Source of the DNA: Neoaquamicrobium sediminum
GTDB taxonomy: Bacteria > Pseudomonadota > Alphaproteobacteria > Rhizobiales > Rhizobiaceae
Length of the DNA: 64,000 bases
Assembly (NCBI RefSeq): GCF_013240295.1
Contig: NZ_JABETK010000003.1
Span: 604,868-668,867 of the forward strand
Reading direction: 5' to 3'
Made by a program: the position numbers and the translations under genes. Below are positions 54,712-63,863 of this stretch, piece by piece; positions within the stretch are counted from its first letter, which is position 1, and the number at the start of each line of letters is the position of its first letter. The notes beneath the pieces were generated by a model. It saw only the letters and a list, made by a program, of their open reading frames with translations. It had not been told where the DNA came from and searched no databases.

Positions 54712-54902
54712 ATGAAACCGAGCAATTTTTCAGCCGCCCGTGCGCATCTTGAACGCGCGCTTGATCATCTCTGCGGGCTTGATGAGACAAGCAAAAGGAA
54801 GCGCGTATTGCAATCGATCTGCTCATTGAAGCGGTCGCGCTTGAGGAATACCGGCGCGAGCCGGCAGAAGTAATCCCGTTTAATCCGGCAATATTCCGTT
54901 AA
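54712..54902 (+). pseudogene. Small rhizobial protein, one-base frameshift
   Basis: MKPSNFSAARAHLERALDHL in the first frame, then EARIAIDLLIEAVALEEYRR and EPAEVIPFNPAIFR in another. With one base restored near 54797 the product is 63 residues. I recall similar helical rhizobial proteins with an ARxHLERAL start and VIPF end; function unknown. Confidence 0.5.
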
Positions 54903-55249
54903 CAATCATCCGGCATTCTGATTCTGCCGCGCATGTATTGAGTACGGCATCACTGTCGACGGCACGTCTATCCTAGTCTTCGCTCTCTGATAGGCGTGCC
55001 GTCGAGTAGTGCCGGGTCTATGAGAGCGCTTGGTATCTGCCAATCGATGCAGCGATGCATCCGACTTGCAGGCGCAGCTTTCTTGCCACCGGCAACGAAT
55101 TTATGCGCGCATCTCAGATCCCGAACGTCACTCGTACCCGAGTGCACCTCCCCCAGGTGGTTTTCCGGATCCGGCGACATCAACCTGCGTATTGCATTAC
55201 CTGCGGATCGCATCTTGTTGCCGGAGGGAACCATGCGGCGAAGGAATTT
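54903..55249. other. About 350 bases without a convincing gene
   Basis: Frames on both strands are open (for example minus 54968-55234), but none has a ribosome site or recognisable motif. I looked for a RES-type toxin partner to the antitoxin gene and did not find one. Confidence 0.4.
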
Positions 55250-55936
55250 CTAAGGGGCCTGCTGTTGCGCCACAGCGATCACAGAGGCCGCATCACCATT
55301 CAACAGTTCCTCCAACGGCGCACCGTCCTTATTAGCTAGACTTCCTGACGTGAGCCATTTCCAAGCTGCGCGGGGATCGTCGAAGGCTTGCACAATCTCT
55401 GCGATCCCGATTGCCGGACGCCCATCGACGAACTGCTTAAGCGGAAACACCGGCTTCTTGCTACTCCTCGTATTGAGCCACACGACCTCATTACGCTTCT
55501 GCCATCGATAGAGGGTTGAACGAGGAATCCCGAAATGTCTCTCGAGTAGCGTTGGCCCGGCTACTGGACCGGCCCAGTCGTCGGCGAGGACCATCTCGTC
55601 AACAACAGCCGGTGATGCCGCTTTCGTGGCCCGAATACGATCGCGCACGTCCTTGTGAGCTTCTTTAACCACCTGCACCACAATTTCTGCACCATACTCA
55701 CTCACTTCATCCTTAAGGCTCCTCAACGCGCGCTGCGTCGCCTGGGTCTGTGCCATCAATTGGGATGCGACGACCGCCGCGAGCTCCGAGATCATTTCGA
55801 CGGCGCCGGGGAGGGCGGTGGGGTCCTCTTCTCGAAGCTGCGTGTAGATGGTCTGCTGCAGCGACCGCTCCACCGCTTCGCGGCGATTCAATTTTATCTC
55901 GTGCCGTGCCCGCGAGAATTTCCGTGCGTCTGCCAT
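55250..55936 (-). CDS. MbcA/ParS/Xre-like antitoxin-domain protein
   Basis: A 228-residue protein starting MADARKFSRARHEIKLNRRE. Residues 1-110 are basic and helical; a MerR/Xre-like HTH follows (TLLERHFGIPRSTLYRWQKR), then a DUF2384-like domain (RPAIGIAEIVQAFDDPRAAW with WLTSGSLANKDGAPLEELLN). DUF2384 antitoxins pair with RES toxins, but no toxin is adjacent. It may be a stand-alone regulator. Start at 55936 with GGAG upstream. Confidence 0.68.
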   Translation of the reverse strand: MADARKFSRARHEIKLNRREAVERSLQQTIYTQLREEDPTALPGAVEMISELAAVVASQLMAQTQATQRALRSLKDEVSEYGAEIVVQVVKEAHKDVRDRIRATKAASPAVVDEMVLADDWAGPVAGPTLLERHFGIPRSTLYRWQKRNEVVWLNTRSSKKPVFPLKQFVDGRPAIGIAEIVQAFDDPRAAWKWLTSGSLANKDGAPLEELLNGDAASVIAVAQQQAP

Positions 55937-56224
55937 TCTGCAATGAGCCTCCAATCGGTCCAAACCTGCTGAATTCCTTACCAAAGGATTACCAGCCTAA
56001 CCATACTTGTGGCGTTTTGGCCACACTCGCCACAATCCGAGCAGGTCAACGGTGGCAATAGGACATTGCGCGATTGAACGACTCGATCTGATGCGTATGG
56101 TGACGATCGAAGAAGGGGCGTGAAGTCGCGTCTTTTTTCGAGAATTGGGGATGGGGCAGGGAACGCTGTCCTTCAGCAAAAAATACCCAGACCCGCTTTT
56201 TAACTTTTGACTGGAGGTCAGAAA

Positions 56225-57304
56225 ATGAACATCAAGAGCCTTCTTCTCGGCTCCGCAGTGGCTGCTGTCGCTGCAACCGGCGCTCGCGCAGCTGATGCGA
56301 TCGTCATCGCCGAGCCGGAGCCGATGGAATACGTTCGCATCTGCGACGTGTACGGCGCTGGTTTCTTCTACATCCCGGGCACCGAGACCTGCCTGCGCAT
56401 CGGTGGCTACATGCGCTACGAGATGCACTACAGCGATGCCGACTGGCTTGACCCGGATACGGGTCTGGTTGAGGACTATCGCTTCTGGAAGTATGCTCGT
56501 TTCCAGCTCAACGTTGATGCGCGCAACGAGACCGAGTGGGGCACGCTGCGTTCGTACGCTGAAGCCCGCTTCAACTGGGGTTCCTACGGCTGGACCGCAG
56601 CTGGCGTTGGCACTGGCGCTTATGACGACGTCTACCTGAACCAGGGCTTCATCGAGCTGCAGCAGGCCAACGGCACCATCCGCCTTGGTAAGAGCGACAC
56701 CCCGTACGCTCGCTTCCTCGGCTACGGTTCGCCCTTCGGTCCCTACGATGGCTCCTACGGCTTCAACAACGGCGGTGAGCTCTCCTACCAGTACAACGGC
56801 GCCAATGGCTTCTCGGCCATCGTTGCCGTGGTTGAGCGCGAAACCGGTCTGTTCGAGCCGGCTGTCGAAGGCGGCGTGAAGCTGACGCAGGGCTGGGGCG
56901 ACATCGGCGCCATGGTCGGCTACGACACGGTCACTGAAGAGTGGGGCGCGAAGCTCGTCGGCAATGCCAAGTTCGGCATGTTCGACGTCGGTGCGCACCT
57001 CTTCTACGCAAGCGGCCCGTCGATCTACACCATCGGTCGTTCGTCCACTAACGGCTCTGAGTTCTCGGTCCTGGCATACGCCAAGGCCAACGTGAGCCAG
57101 ACCCTGGCGATCGCTGCTGCTGTCCAGTACTTCGACGACGAGTACAACGCTGCCAACGACACCTGGCAGATCACCGGTGGTCTCGACTGGCGTCCGATTT
57201 CGGGTCTCCGCATCCGTCCGGAAGTCCAGTACACCACGACCGACACCATTGGTGGCGACGTCGACAGCTGGCGCACCGCTATCCGCTTCGACCGCACCTT
57301 CTAA
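56225..57304 (+). CDS. Rhizobial-type general porin
   Basis: A 359-residue outer-membrane beta-barrel porin starting MNIKSLLLGSAVAAVAATGA with signal peptide to ARAA and CTGGAGGTC before the ATG. Porin_2 family marks: RICDVYGAGFFYIPGTETCL, RIGGYMRYE near residue 60, and the C-terminal strand AIRFDRTF ending in phenylalanine. It allows diffusion of small solutes. Codon use is strongly biased, as for abundant proteins. A clean terminator follows, so it is a single-gene transcript. Confidence 0.95.
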   Translation: MNIKSLLLGSAVAAVAATGARAADAIVIAEPEPMEYVRICDVYGAGFFYIPGTETCLRIGGYMRYEMHYSDADWLDPDTGLVEDYRFWKYARFQLNVDARNETEWGTLRSYAEARFNWGSYGWTAAGVGTGAYDDVYLNQGFIELQQANGTIRLGKSDTPYARFLGYGSPFGPYDGSYGFNNGGELSYQYNGANGFSAIVAVVERETGLFEPAVEGGVKLTQGWGDIGAMVGYDTVTEEWGAKLVGNAKFGMFDVGAHLFYASGPSIYTIGRSSTNGSEFSVLAYAKANVSQTLAIAAAVQYFDDEYNAANDTWQITGGLDWRPISGLRIRPEVQYTTTDTIGGDVDSWRTAIRFDRTF

Positions 57305-57331
57305 TCAGCTTACGAGTTGATTTGAGAAAGA

Positions 57332-57357
57332 CCCGGCAGGCAACTGCCGGGTTTTTT
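57332..57357 (+). terminator. Intrinsic terminator of the porin gene
   Basis: CCCGGCAG-GCAA-CTGCCGGG followed by six T. An 8-bp perfect stem 28 bases after the porin stop. Confidence 0.95.
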
Positions 57358-57588
57358 GTTGCTGGAACGCTGTAAGAATCGTTGAATTCATGATCGGTCG
57401 CAGCCTGCCCGGCGCGCATAGCTGCTGCCTAGGCGCAGCTGGCAGCTGCGTCGTGCAGACCTGCTCTGTGCCAGCCGCGGCAATCTGGTCAGCACATCTT
57501 CTGTTTCATGCCAGCATGACGACGGTGCCGCAAAGATACTTGCTCCCGCGTGCCGGACAGCTCAAAGCCAATGGAAAAGAAGATGCCT

Positions 57589-58016
57589 ATGAACGAGCAG
57601 AATGGCCGTGAGCAACTAACATCCCTGACTGCCCGAATCGTATCAGCCTACGTCTCCAGCAGCCCAGTGCCAGCGAACGAGCTCGCTGCGCTTATTCTGG
57701 CAGTCCACGCGTCACTCTCCAGGCTGCGCGCCGCGGCCGGAAGCAGGAACTAGACTCTCGGAAGCCAGCGGTGCCGATAAGGAATTCAGTCCACGATGAC
57801 CATCTTGTTTGCTTGGAAGACGGCAAAAAATTCAAGACCCTCAAACGGCATTTGAACGAAATCCACGGACTCACGCCCGAAGAGTATCGGCGGAAGTGGG
57901 ATCTGCCGTTCGATTACCCGATGATATCGCCTAACTACGCTGCCGAGCGGTCCGAATTTTCACGATCGAGGAGGCTGGGGCATAAGAGGCTCGGTTTCAG
58001 AAAGCTGCGGCCCTGA
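57589..58016 (+). pseudogene. mucR: MucR/Ros-family regulator, one-base frameshift
   Basis: About 142 codons starting MNEQNGREQLTSLTARIVSA, then YVSSSPVPANELAALILAV. The other frame has HLVCLEDGKKFKTLKRHLNE and EYRRKWDLPFDYPMISPNYA, the MucR/Ros zinc-finger core (C-L-E-D.K.FK.LKRHL...H). The break lies near 57745. MucR regulates exopolysaccharide and motility genes in rhizobia by H-NS-like binding. ATG at 57571 or 57583 is also possible. A glycosyltransferase and rml genes follow downstream on the other strand. Likely intact in the organism. Confidence 0.83.
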
Positions 58017-58131
58017 AACTAAGTGACTAAGGGCTGAGGACTGCAGTCGAGCGGAACTTAGTGTCTCGTTCAGTGATGGCCGAATAGTCGGGCGGGCGAG
58101 CGCTAGGCCCTTCGGGAACAATATTTGCCGC

Positions 58132-59118
58132 TCACATTCGTTTAAGCAAGCAGGCGACATACAAGGCGATCTGGCCCGACAACGTCTGGCGATATACGCC
58201 CGATTCTCTGAGGGCGATAAAACGACCGAAAACGCCTCGGTCCCTTGCTTGAGCATATAGATCGAGGGTTCGCCTCGACTCCTCTGTCAGATGCTCGCGG
58301 CACGTCTCGAGTGCTGACAAATTGGTCGCGTTCCACGCTCTGTAGCGCCCTTTGCCGGCGTGATACAATCTCGAAAACCGTGCACGAAGGGAGACATTCT
58401 CCCCAACCAAGTTTTGGGCGTGCTGCCGATAGGATGTCTTCGGATCGGGTGAGTAGAACACCTTGCCTCCCGAACCTGCAACAAGCAGATAGCACCACCA
58501 ATCGTGACTGACGAGGGCCACAGCCTGCGACAAGCGTCGGATCAAATCGTGCGCTGCCCGGTTCATCACCATCGTGTTTCCGCCCGCAATATTCTGCGCA
58601 ATAGCGTTTTGAAAGCTCGGTGGGCGGTCGAAGCGTTGCGAGTAACCAATTGGCGTCCCATCGGCAGCGACTATCCGCGTACGCGAACAGTGCAGTGCGG
58701 GTGTGGCGCTCGCCTCTACGTCGAGCCGCGCGATCGCCGTAGACAGCTTATCCTCGTCCCACAGATCATCTTGGTCGCAAAGTGCAACATAATCGGCGCT
58801 GATTGCAGGATGAACGAGAAGGTGGCGGAAGTTTTCGGCAAATCCTTTCTGCGGACCAGGCAGGATGTGCACTTCGCCCTTTTTCCATGTGGCTCTCGTT
58901 CGTTCGACGATAGCGCCAGTCTCGTCAGTAGAGCCATCGTCGGCAAACCACAAATCGATATGCTCGACATCCTGCCGCGCGAGTGTTTCGATTTGCTCTG
59001 CCAGATATAGCGCACCATTGTAAACGGCCATCAGCACGGCCACCCGTTGACGCGTGGTGCTGGTCGGGTGCGACGAACCCGAGTTGTCTGTCGACGTCTC
59101 TAACGGCGGGTAAGGCAT
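58132..59118 (-). CDS. Glycosyltransferase family 2
   Basis: A 328-residue GT-A enzyme starting MPYPPLETSTDNSGSSHPTS. Motifs: VAVLMAVYNGALYLAEQIET; DLWFADDGSTDET (UDP-binding DD); ADYVALCDQDDLWDEDKL (QDDxW acceptor motif). The C-terminal half resembles rhamnosyltransferases of the WcaA/RfbF type. Next to dTDP-rhamnose genes, transfer of rhamnose to a surface polysaccharide is likely. ATG at 59118 is chosen by family start. Confidence 0.88.
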   Translation of the reverse strand: MPYPPLETSTDNSGSSHPTSTTRQRVAVLMAVYNGALYLAEQIETLARQDVEHIDLWFADDGSTDETGAIVERTRATWKKGEVHILPGPQKGFAENFRHLLVHPAISADYVALCDQDDLWDEDKLSTAIARLDVEASATPALHCSRTRIVAADGTPIGYSQRFDRPPSFQNAIAQNIAGGNTMVMNRAAHDLIRRLSQAVALVSHDWWCYLLVAGSGGKVFYSPDPKTSYRQHAQNLVGENVSLRARFSRLYHAGKGRYRAWNATNLSALETCREHLTEESRRTLDLYAQARDRGVFGRFIALRESGVYRQTLSGQIALYVACLLKRM

Positions 59119-59212
59119 GACAAAGCGGCTTTGTCGATGGGCTAGACCACGATTCGCGCAACCAATGGGCTGCAATAAGTCTGAGCGGATGGCATGGTTG
59201 CGTGGAGCGTTA

Positions 59213-60105
59213 TCAACATTGGTTACTGTCTTTCAGTAGTCGCCTGACAACCAAGTCCGTCGAATGGCGCCAATCTGGCGCGGTCCAGCCGAACGTCTGC
59301 GCGAATTTCGCGGACGAAAGGCGCGAATTGAGCGGTCGAGTCGCGGCTGTTGGGTAGTCAGCACTGGCGATGTCTCTGACGTGTGCCGATGGCCCCCAAG
59401 CGCGCTGCTGGCGGAGAATATGTGTCGCGCGAAGCCACTCCAGCTTGTATCTCCTCGCCCCGCCAAATGGTAGATGCCGCAGGCCTCGCTGCTGCCGTTC
59501 TTCATTTGCGGAGCAGCATTGAGCAGCGCATCAGCTATGTCGAGCGCAGAGGTTGGATTGCCCCATTGGTCGCTCACAACTGCGATCTCTGATCGATCAC
59601 TGGCAAGGCGAAGCATGGTTTTGAGAAAGTTGTTGCCGAACGGGCTGTAGACCCAGGCAGTGCGTATAATGAAATGGCACGGGTTGGCCTGCGCGACGGC
59701 CATTTCACCTGCCAGCTTGGACGCGCCGTAGGCGCCCGTGGGGTCGGGGAGGTGGGTCTCCAGGTAAGGATGATCGCACTGGCCGTCGAAAACGTAGTCG
59801 GTGGAAAGATGGACAATCGGAACGCCAAGTTCAGCCGCAGCTGCTGCGACCTGGCCGGCGCCAGCCTCATTGATCGCGTACGCAAGTCCAGGCTCAGCCT
59901 CGGCCCGATCAACGGCGGTGTAGGCGGCGGCAGAAATGACGATATCGGGCTTGGCTGATGCCAGCGCTGGCAGCACTGTCTCCGGTTTCTGGAGATCAAG
60001 AACGGGACGCCCAATTGCGACCGCCTCGATATCGCGATGGTGGGAGGCTCGTTCGACCAGGGACTTCGCAACCTGCCCTTCCTGCCCTGTCACAACCAAC
60101 CTCAC
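59213..60105 (-). pseudogene. rmlD: dTDP-4-dehydrorhamnose reductase, one-base frameshift
   Basis: About 297 codons; last step of dTDP-L-rhamnose synthesis. Starts MRLVVTGQEGQVAKSLVERA (GxxGQ NADPH site), STDYVFDG, GAYGASKLAGE (YxxxK). Near the end a run of five G at about 59396-59400 appears to lack one base: corrected, the chain reads HVRDIASADYPTAATRPLNS, RLSSAKFAQTFGWTAPDWRH to 59213. Overlaps rmlB by four bases. Likely intact in the organism. Confidence 0.87.
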
Positions 60106-61172
60106 CGTGCTGTCTTTCCTGCTTCTCCCAGACGATTGCCGTCATATTTCTCTTTGCGGATCGGTCCCCACCACCACTTATTGTCTAGAAACCATTCAAC
60201 GGTCTTTGCGAGACCAGTCTCGAAACTCTCAAGAGGCACCCAGCCGAGCTCCCGTTCAACTTTGGATGCATCGATCGCATAGCGTCGGTCGTGTCCTGGC
60301 CGGTCGGTGACGAAGGTGATCAGGTCGCGATAACTTGCACCGCCCGCACGAGGGGATCTTGCATCGAGGATGTCGCAAACGCTTTCGACAACGGAGAGAT
60401 TGGTGCGTTCAGACCGACCACCGATATTGTAGCTTTCGCCCGGCGTTCCTTTCGTGGCCACCAGTTCGAGCGCTCTGGCGTGATCTTCAACAAAGAGCCA
60501 GTCTCGGACATTCTGGCCGGCGCCATAGATCGGCAGGGGGCGCTCGCCGAGAGCATTCAGGATCACAAGCGGGATCAGCTTTTCCGGAAAATGGTATGGT
60601 CCGTAGTTGTTGGAGCAATTCGACAATACAATCGGCAGACCGTAGGTTTTGTGCCAAGCGCGTACGAAATGGTCGGAAGCCGCCTTGGAGGCTGAATACG
60701 GCGATGAGGGTGCGTAGGGCGTCTCCTCGGTAAACAGACTGTCGTCGAAGTCCAGATCCCCGAACACCTCGTCGGTGGAAACGTGATGAAATCGGAACGT
60801 TTCCCGCAACGCGGGAGCAAGTTCGCGCCAGTGTGCGAGCGCCGCCTCCAACAAATGGAAAGTGCCGACCACATTGGTCTCGATGAATTTCGCAGGCCCG
60901 TCGATCGAGCGGTCGACATGGCTTTCAGCTGCGAGGTGCATGACCACGTTGATGCGATCGCTACGCAACAGTTCGCGTATAGTCCCACCGTCGCAGATAT
61001 CTACCTTTCTGAAAACGAAGCGAGGGTCATTGCTGATTGTGGCCAACGATTGAAGATTGCCGGCGTAGGTGAGGTTGTCGACAACAACGACGCGCTCTGC
61101 GCCGTTCATTAAGAGCTGGCGGCAGACTGCCGATCCGATAAACCCGGCCCCGCCGGTCACCAGAAAACGCAT
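60102..61172 (-). CDS. rmlB: dTDP-glucose 4,6-dehydratase
   Basis: A 356-residue SDR enzyme starting MRFLVTGGAGFIGSAVCRQL (GxxGxxG). HHVSTDEVFGDLDF has the catalytic TDE; SSPYSASKAASDHFVRAWHK has YxxxK. Makes dTDP-4-keto-6-deoxyglucose. Overlaps rmlD and lies 9 bases after rmlC. Intact. Confidence 0.95.
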   Translation of the reverse strand: MRFLVTGGAGFIGSAVCRQLLMNGAERVVVVDNLTYAGNLQSLATISNDPRFVFRKVDICDGGTIRELLRSDRINVVMHLAAESHVDRSIDGPAKFIETNVVGTFHLLEAALAHWRELAPALRETFRFHHVSTDEVFGDLDFDDSLFTEETPYAPSSPYSASKAASDHFVRAWHKTYGLPIVLSNCSNNYGPYHFPEKLIPLVILNALGERPLPIYGAGQNVRDWLFVEDHARALELVATKGTPGESYNIGGRSERTNLSVVESVCDILDARSPRAGGASYRDLITFVTDRPGHDRRYAIDASKVERELGWVPLESFETGLAKTVEWFLDNKWWWGPIRKEKYDGNRLGEAGKTAR

Positions 61173-61181
61173 CGGCTTTCC

Positions 61182-61751
61182 TCAGGAATTAGACTCGAAA
61201 ATCTCGGCATCTCTCAGCAATGGAGCTTTGCGGTCCTTTTCTGACAGGACAACTTCAACTGTGTGGATAGGCCAGAGAATTCCAATCGCCGGATCGTCGA
61301 AACGGATCGAGCGGTCGTGAACAGACGAATACGTTTCGGTGACTTTGTAGATCACCTCGGTATCGGGTTCGAGCGTGACGAAGCCGTGGGCATAACCTGC
61401 CGGTACCAGAATTTGGTTCCATTTCTGCGCTGACACCGTCAGCCCGACCCAACGGCCGAATGTTGCCGACCCACGGCGGATATCAACCGCGACATCAAAT
61501 ATCGCGCCATGCACGACGCGCACCAGCTTGTCTTGAGCTTTGGGCGGAAGCTGATAGTGGAGACCGCGAAGCGTGCCCCGCGTTGCTGAAAAGGAGTGGT
61601 TATCCTGAACAAAATCACGCTCCAGCCCCGCATTGTGGAGCCAGTCGCGCCTAAAGGTCTCCGAGAAGAACCCGCGGGAGTCGCCAAATTTTGGCGGGCA
61701 GAACTCCATAACGCCGTCTAGACCGAGCGGACGAGCGTCAAGCATTTGCAC
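61182..61751 (-). CDS. rmlC: dTDP-4-dehydrorhamnose 3,5-epimerase
   Basis: A 189-residue cupin starting MQMLDARPLGLDGVMEFCPP. RGTLRGLHYQLPPKAQDKLV has the catalytic His; GAIFDVAVDIRRGSATFGRW; DTEVIYKVTETYSS has the Tyr. Overlaps the rmlA end. Intact. Confidence 0.93.
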   Translation of the reverse strand: MQMLDARPLGLDGVMEFCPPKFGDSRGFFSETFRRDWLHNAGLERDFVQDNHSFSATRGTLRGLHYQLPPKAQDKLVRVVHGAIFDVAVDIRRGSATFGRWVGLTVSAQKWNQILVPAGYAHGFVTLEPDTEVIYKVTETYSSVHDRSIRFDDPAIGILWPIHTVEVVLSEKDRKAPLLRDAEIFESNS

Positions 61752-62547
61752 CTTCCTCTACCCGTCGACGCAGATAAGCCGAATAACCGTTTCTGCCCAA
61801 TCGGTCTGCGTGAGCCAACAGTTGATCGGCGGAGAGATAACCGAGCTCGAAGGCAATTTCCTCTGGGCACATAACCTTGAAACCTTGGCGGCGCTCCAAA
61901 GTGCGCACGAACGAAGAGGCTTCGTGGAGACTATCGTAGGTGCCGGTGTCAAACCAGGCATAGCCACGGCCGAGCCTCATCACGTGCAGCTTTCCAGCCG
62001 CCAAATAAGCATTGTTCACGTCGGTGATTTCAAGTTCGCCACGGGGGACGGCGTCACGTTCGCAGCAATGTCGAGAACGTCATTGTCGTAGAAATAGAGG
62101 CCTGTGACGGCCCAGTTCGACTTCGGCTGGGCCGGCTTTTCTTCGATGTCCTGAACCATGCCGGTACCGTGGTCGAAGGTCACGACCCCGTAACGGGCGG
62201 GATCCTCCACGTGATAAGCAAATACTGTAGCGCCGGTCTCGCGCTCTCGTGCTGCCCGGCAAAGGCGGGTAAGGCCGGTGCCATAATAGATGTTGTCGCC
62301 AAGGATCAATGCGACCGAGTCGTTCCCGACGAATTCGCGTCCGATGATGAATGCCTCGGCCAACCCGTTAGGATTAGGCTGTACCGCATAGGATAGGGAA
62401 ATTCCGAACTGGCTGCCGTCGCCAGGAGTTGCTTGAACGCCGGCATGTCACGCGGCGTCGTGATGACCAGAATTTCGGTAATCCCGGCAATCATCAGCAT
62501 GCCGAGCGGATAGTAGACCAGCGGCTTGTCATAAACCGGCCGCAAGT
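61738..62547 (-). pseudogene. rmlA: Glucose-1-phosphate thymidylyltransferase, 5' truncated and twice frameshifted
   Basis: Readable from RPVYDKPLVYYPLGMLMIAG onward: EILVITTPRDMPAFKQLL, then (other frame) GDGSQFGISLSYAVQPNPNG, AEAFIIGREFVGNDSVALIL, GDNIYYGTGL, then (third frame) AYLAAGKLHVMRLGRGYAWF to the end. Both internal breaks are one-base losses in short G or C runs (about 62430 and 62056). More important, the first 25 codons, with the GGxGTRLxP nucleotide-binding loop, are missing: upstream of 62547 the sequence is unrelated. The gene is thus truncated by rearrangement and cannot be functional from this copy. Confidence 0.8.
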
Positions 62548-63240
62548 ATCAGAGAATATCTGGAGATTTCACCCCCAACCGCCCAGGCAGTCGTTATCAG
62601 CCCGACCTATGTGATGCAAGCCTCGCAGTTCTTAGAAAAGACCTCTTTTCTAGGGCTGCGTCTGTCAGATCGCGCGAACAAGGGCTTCAAGCTGCTGCTT
62701 GGCCCGTAAAGTCATTTCCGCCGCGTTTCCACCAGAAAGTCTGGCCTCGGGCTTGGTTCTGATTGAGGTCCTGCCGCGACGCCTCGCAGTTGCGCTCCAT
62801 AATCCGTTCCATCGTCGGGCTTCATCTTCGCCACCGGCCTCCACCAGTATCGGATGTGTAGGCGATCGGCCCCGTCGCACTTTGAGCTGTATTGACGCTT
62901 CCTCCGGCAGTTCCCTGCAACGAGGAAGCGCCTTGATGATGGTGAACGTGATGCGCGATGGACGCCCTTCGGAATGGGCGATCGCGTATCCGTTGTTCGA
63001 GACGTCGCCACAGAACCTGCTGCAGTCTCCGGTAAAACTACCGTGGCACCGCTACCTTGGATTTCCTCCCGGTGCGTTCGATCCCGAACCGCCGTTCGAC
63101 GATGCTTTATTGACTATTTCGCTACGCATGGCTTCCTGAGCTTCGACCCCAACGCGTCGGGGACCCCTTCGATCGTGAACCCCGCATATGATGTTGCGGC
63201 ACCCAGTAGCAATTACCCCGGATAATATAAAGGAGGAAGG
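62548..63240. other. Degenerate stretch between rmlA and the secretion-type genes
   Basis: Open frames on both strands shift repeatedly. On the minus strand, pieces such as HSEGRPSRITFTIIKALPRC and AEMTLRAKQQLEALVRAI look protein-like but could not be assigned; they may be remains of a further secretion gene. No gene is called. Confidence 0.35.
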
Positions 63241-63259
63241 CGCCTCATGGCAGTCTCTT

Positions 63260-63835
63260 TCATAGTTTCTGCACGGAACTTGGCTCCGATAGTAGCGCCG
63301 TTATCAGTCCGAGGAAGAGGGTTGGAGACGACAGGAGCACCAACCGGCTCCGTTCTATCGGATGATCACTGTTAGTGTTGACACCGTTTGCTCGCTTTCT
63401 GATCTCGATTATCGATCGGGGGGCCAATCCGTAAGCTTGGTCCTGGCCATTTTCAGCGAATACCTCAAAGCGGCCGACGTCAGACAGCGTCCAACCATCG
63501 AAGTGTCTCTCCTTTGAGCATATCGAAGAAGATGGGGCTGCCAGCTTTTCTGAATATTGCGCGGTTCAGGCGCTCCGAGCGAACCAGGCCGACCAGCTCC
63601 CAGTTAGGCGCAGCTACGGGTGCCGGCGCCGCTTCGGGCGGTACGTATTCGTTTTCTTCTTCAACGAAGGGTACCGGCTCGATGACTGCAGGAGAGCTTC
63701 CGGTCGGGAAAATAGTGGCCGTTGGCGAATGGCTTGATAGTCATCTGTAAAGCCGCTTCCGGACCGCCCTTTCGCCCGATCCTGCGCGGTTTGTCGCGAT
63801 GGCGGGTCGAGACTAATCACCACCAGCAATACCAT
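63260..63835 (-). pseudogene. GspC/GspN-like type II secretion component, twice frameshifted
   Basis: From MVLLVVISLDPPSRQTAQDR (one helix) through GFTDDYQAIRQRPLFS to, in another frame, PTGSSPAVIEPVPFVEEENE, PNWELVGLVRSERLNRAIFR and, in the third, FDGWTLSDVGRFEVFAENGQ. The layout (one TM helix, RPLFSP.., Pro-rich linker, LVG...A...G....GW) is that of GspC/GspN-type proteins of rhizobial type II systems. The first break restores if CCC in TTTTCCCGACC is read as four C. Start uncertain (63835 or upstream). Identification rests on pattern only. Confidence 0.45.
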
Positions 63836-63863
63836 CAGGGATAGAACAATAGCGACGATCCGC

